This document shows, one piece after another, positions 60,492 to 64,000 of a stretch of 64,000 bases of DNA. Where the stretch lies: NCBI GenBank assembly GCA_026122225.1, contig JANEZZ010001865.1, positions 558,001 to 622,000 on the forward strand, given 5' to 3'. The stretch's first letter is position 1. Every line of letters begins with the position of its first letter. Below the pieces are notes generated by a model that saw only the letters and a list, made by a program, of their open reading frames with translations, ran no database searches and was not told where the DNA came from. A program made the position numbers and the translations under genes. This DNA comes from Heloderma charlesbogerti. Taxonomy: Eukaryota > Chordata > Lepidosauria > Squamata > Helodermatidae.

Positions 60492-62461
60492 TTGGGCACC
60501 ATGCTATTCTAGCTCAGCAATGGGCAGATGTCAAGATTACAGGATCTATTTTGTTTTTTACTAGAACAGAACTCTGAAGTCCACCAACCACAGCCAGATG
60601 CAAAACTGTAGCTTGGGTGTGGCACCAGACACAAAATGATGAGTCTCTTATACCTCATGGGCCATACAATGGAATAATCTCCAAGACCAAATCTACGTCT
60701 GATCTGGGATCCAAATGCAACACTCTAAAAATGGATGGCAGAGATGCAGAAAGACCTGGTCAAAGACAGCCCTTTAATACAAATGTTTTAGAAGTGGGGA
60801 ACCCTGACACTGAGAGATGAGCACAAGATGACCCATGGCAGAGACTTTTTCCCCCTTGCAATTTTACTTTTGGGGGTCAGAAACTCTTGCTACCCCACTG
60901 CAGATGACTCAGAGATCTACCAGAAGATTCTGAACTACTTTCTGACCATTATCTTTGTGTAGCTACAGCTATATTGCAATTTTACTGAAGCTGCTACTGT
61001 TGCCAATTGATCCGGAAGGAAGGAAGGAAGGAAGGAAGGAAGGAAGGAAGGAAGGGAAAGCAAGAAAGCAAGATAGCAAGCATTTGTACTTTTAATAGTA
61101 GCTTGATTTGCAGAAATCAGAAGGTGTAGAACGATTTTCTATAATGGTGTGGATCAAGACTTAGTCTTATACTAATTTAAGTCCTAGTGGTTTCAGTTGG
61201 TCTACTCTAAGTATGACTAAGCCTGGAGGTCAAGCTGCTCTTAAAAGCATAGGGTCAGGATCAGGTGAAAAAGCTGGCAACATCAACTACCGTTACTACT
61301 ACCACTTCTGCTAATCTTACTGAGGACTGTTTCACACTTTACTTAATGGCCAGGTCAGAAAAAGTGTGATTTTGGTAATGTTTGAACGGAAGGGTAAGTG
61401 TCTTTTCTACTCCAGGGGGACAAGGACTGGGAAATAGGGGCAGCTTGCAATCCATGTACAAATGGCAAAAAGACTTGCCACTAATTGAATGTTATAAACA
61501 GATGTCTAAATGGGATGATTCTAGCAGCAGATCAGGAGTTCAACGGCGCTGGCATCTAAGCAATGCGATTTGCTGAGCCATCAGAGAAGAGACTTGTTTG
61601 CAAAGGAGGTGGGCCATTGCATGCCACACTTCTACCAAGTAAGCATTCATTCTTGGCTTGATGCAAGCCGCTTCTACAAAGCAATTGCTCGTTTCTAGCA
61701 CATCATTAATCAGATCTTGAGGAAAGTTTAAAGACAGATTTAGATACTTCTGCTACTCATATTGGGGTGTGTGTTTTTTTGTATTTCCCTGTATGTTTTT
61801 TATTTGTTTTATTATGTTTTGAAGTGTTATAAGCAACCTGGGAATTTTATTGAAAGAATACAAATGCAGGAGGGTGCTGGGTGTGTGTCTGTGTGGAGAC
61901 ACAACTTTGAATTTCCTTTAAAGATGCACGTTTTCCAGCACAGTTTGTGAAGAAGCCACAACAGTCCAGACAGGCCTCAAGAAACGACTGCCATCTTCCC
62001 AGACCTTGAATTTGAACCTGGGGCAATAAAAGTTTGGAGGATCCAGGATAATGCTAGCTTTTCACTTCTCCACATCTCTTCCTAAACCTCACTAGCTCCT
62101 AACCATGGTTCATTAGCTCCTACTTATCAGATGCCACATGGGCATTGGGCACCAGTTCTTTAGTCAGGTGCCACCTAGCCAAAGAAGGAATCAGTAGACA
62201 ACACATTCCAGCTCCTAGGAATCCTTGGGCAGAACACCCCAAGCTAGGACTTCAGGTGACCACAGGGAGCCAATCACCTCCCACTTTCTTGTATAACTCC
62301 CCCGGAAGGCTGCAGTGCAGCCATTTGACCAACATGTGGGCAAGAAAAGCCACTGCGTCCTCTCCTCTGCTACCTCCTTGATTTCTCCTGTCCACTTTTG
62401 CCTCGCCACACCTTGCCCACAAACTGTCACTCCAGTTTTAGGGGGTTTGTATGCCCTTATA
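60492..62461. other. Long unassigned stretch
   Basis: A (GGAA)n microsatellite lies at 61014-61054. 60558-60610 resembles 24866-24920. No gene or RNA was recognised. Confidence 0.45.
61014..61054. repeat. (GGAA)n microsatellite
   Basis: About ten GGAA units in a row. GGAA tandem arrays can bind ETS-family factors, which is general knowledge and not evidence of function here. Confidence 0.95.
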
Positions 62462-62811
62462 TAGTGTCAGCTCCAGGTTTTGGAGGGCCCTTGGGCAAGG
62501 GACCAGCCTCAATGGCCCCTCCCCTCAATGAGTCCACCTTCTCACTGCCCTTGTCACCAGCTACTAACGCTGCTCCTCCTCTTTCTCATCATTGTGACCG
62601 CTTGCTAGCTTGACAGCCAGGGAGCCAGTGGGCCCTGGCATCTACCGCTCCTTTTTCTGACTCCCACCATTGTTCGGGCCAGAGCAAAAGGAGGATGAAC
62701 AAGCAGGTTGCAGTGGCAAAGAGGAGGAGCACGTCCAGGGGCTCTGGACCCCTCCTGGGATGTGGGCCCTTGGCAGGTGCCCAACCACGCCTACCCTTGA
62801 CGCCAGCCCTG
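62462..62811. mobile_element. hAT-like MITE, CAGTGCCGGCTCC type, copy B, perfect 8-bp target duplication
   Basis: A 350-bp element begins tagtgtcagctccaggtttt and ends gacgccagccctg. It is flanked by cccttata at 62454-62461 and again at 62812-62819, identical in all 8 bases. It aligns along its length with 22072-22409 (gcttgctagcttgacagcca, gatgaacaagcaggtt, cttggcaggtgcccaac). It is non-coding. Confidence 0.85.
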
Positions 62812-63860
62812 CCCTTATACTCTGCAACAGCTTGTTCCCCTCAGTGCTGGCTTCTTGAGCTCTCTAATGATTGGTCTCGCCAGTGCCAAACAACAGAACA
62901 CAGGATACTTGGGCTCAGAAAATGTTTATGTTGGGGCATCATTTAAGGGAAGTGAAGGACAATAGTGTGTGATTATATTTCTCAATCCATTCCATGCATC
63001 TGATGAAAGCAGTCCTGTGTAAATGTACCCTGACGTACAAATTTGCTAGTTGCTAATCATTATTTCCCCCCCAGGTTACTAGTTCTTGTGTTGGATTACT
63101 TCTTCTTCTTTGATCCACTGCCATTTCTTCAGATATAACTCCATCTGGTCATTGTTTCGTAAATTGCTCCATTTTATTTGGTGTTCTCATGATACTTATC
63201 AACCTAGTTTGTTACCAGGTGTGGGTGGCACAAGACTGATATGAAATTCCTTCTTCAAACAGCCTTCTCATGTATTCTGAAAACTGAGTCATATGCCCCC
63301 TTTTGCTGAGTTTCTGCATTTTTGCCCCTTATCTATCAGCTCCTTACGCTTTCACTCCTTGACTTACTGACTGTTTATATTTTAAAGTGTGGGACACCAG
63401 ATCTCCCCCCAGGGGATCTTCTTGGCTGTAGGTTGCCTCGAAAGCGTCTTTCAGGTTAGAAATCCCACTCTTTTATTTCTCATTGTATTAAATGTGCAGT
63501 TTACAAACTCTGTAGGATAAGGCATTCGTCTGTAAGATTTGGAAGCCAGACATAAAGGCTAAGTGGCGCCTGCAAGATAATTCACACAACCGTTTTGACT
63601 TCTCTTGAAATTCCTCAGACTTGAAGAGAAAACAGACAAATTACTTTTGGGTTTAGTTTTAGGCAAAATGTTGCTGCTGTCTCCAGCTCCAAATAAACTA
63701 GATTCTAATTCATTGCATCTCAGAGAAAAATCTTCTGAATGTGAATGGAGCTAGAGTGATGCATGTGCCAATCATATCACTGGTACACACACGAGACTTT
63801 TCCAACATGGCAACGCATGGTGAAAAGGTCAACTTCCACTCAGTTTGGCATATAAATACT
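62812..63860. other. Unassigned, largely unique-looking stretch
   Basis: 63440-63720 is AT-rich, repeat-free and could be conserved non-coding DNA. No gene was recognised. Confidence 0.45.
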
Positions 63861-64000
63861 AGGGCTGTGCACCGCTTTGGCCGGAGGCCCAAACCCTGAG
63901 GCCAAGCGGGCTGCTTCGGGGTCACTTTGTGCCTTTTCTGAGGCAAAGCAAAGGGGGCACAAAGCGATCCAGAGTGGGTCGGGGGCTCTTCAAAGCACTC
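63861..64000. mobile_element. Left part of a TAGGGCTGTGCAC element, cut by the window edge
   Basis: The sequence tagggctgtgcaccgctttg, then gccggaggcccaaaccctga, resembles the TAGGGRTGT ends of this window. ctttgtgccttttctg pairs with caaagggggcacaaag. The right end lies beyond the window, so length and target duplication cannot be judged. Confidence 0.45.

Overview
The window looks like intergenic or intronic DNA from a squamate reptile (lizard or snake). The case rests on repeats, since no gene identifies the species. There are two BovB (RTE-clade) LINE copies, tRNA-derived SINEs of the Sauria/ACA type, many L2-like and CR1 LINE remnants, a Tc1-type transposon, a 5S-rRNA-headed SINE, and a dense population of small non-autonomous DNA transposons. 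No Alu or L1 was recognised. I found no intact host protein-coding gene, tRNA gene or rRNA gene. Essentially every readable coding stretch belongs to a transposable element.

Layout. 1-345 is an antisense L2-like reverse-transcriptase remnant. 2-5 kb holds a local duplication and a cluster of GC/CpG-rich fold-back elements with nested hairpins (3445-4379, about 4738-5061). 5.2-7.6 kb holds further fold-back transposons and an antisense LINE endonuclease remnant. 9213-10109 is a second nested-hairpin element, with an exact 8-bp target duplication and a 49-bp piece of its own right flank embedded inside it. 10.6-14.5 kb carries SINEs and L2 3' ends. 15-24 kb mixes CR1, Harbinger-like and hAT-like elements with long unremarkable DNA. 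25.96-27.36 kb is a decayed Tc1 transposon. 29.3-32.8 kb is a CR1 fragment interrupted by a nearly complete antisense BovB, whose single long frame has only two nonsense codons visible. 36.8-38.0 kb is a second, 5'-truncated BovB. 43636-44191 is a solo LTR with perfect 5-bp target duplication. 47.5-48.3 kb is a CR1 copy containing a 104-bp Harbinger-like insertion whose empty site can be read. 50-55 kb has nested small DNA elements and the 5S SINE. 57-59 kb has a SINE, a CR1 and a fold-back element. The rest is mostly unassigned, with some conserved-looking AT-rich stretches.

How the parts relate. BovB and CR1 are the autonomous retrotransposons represented. The 5S SINE ends in the same 3' sequence as the CR1 copies here, which suggests CR1 machinery mobilised it. 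The small DNA elements fall into at least six families recognised by ends and target duplications. The most distinctive ends in TAGGGATG with 8-bp duplications (hAT-like). None encodes a transposase, so their source must lie elsewhere in the genome. All boundaries and family names come from reading the sequence by eye. No database or alignment program was used.
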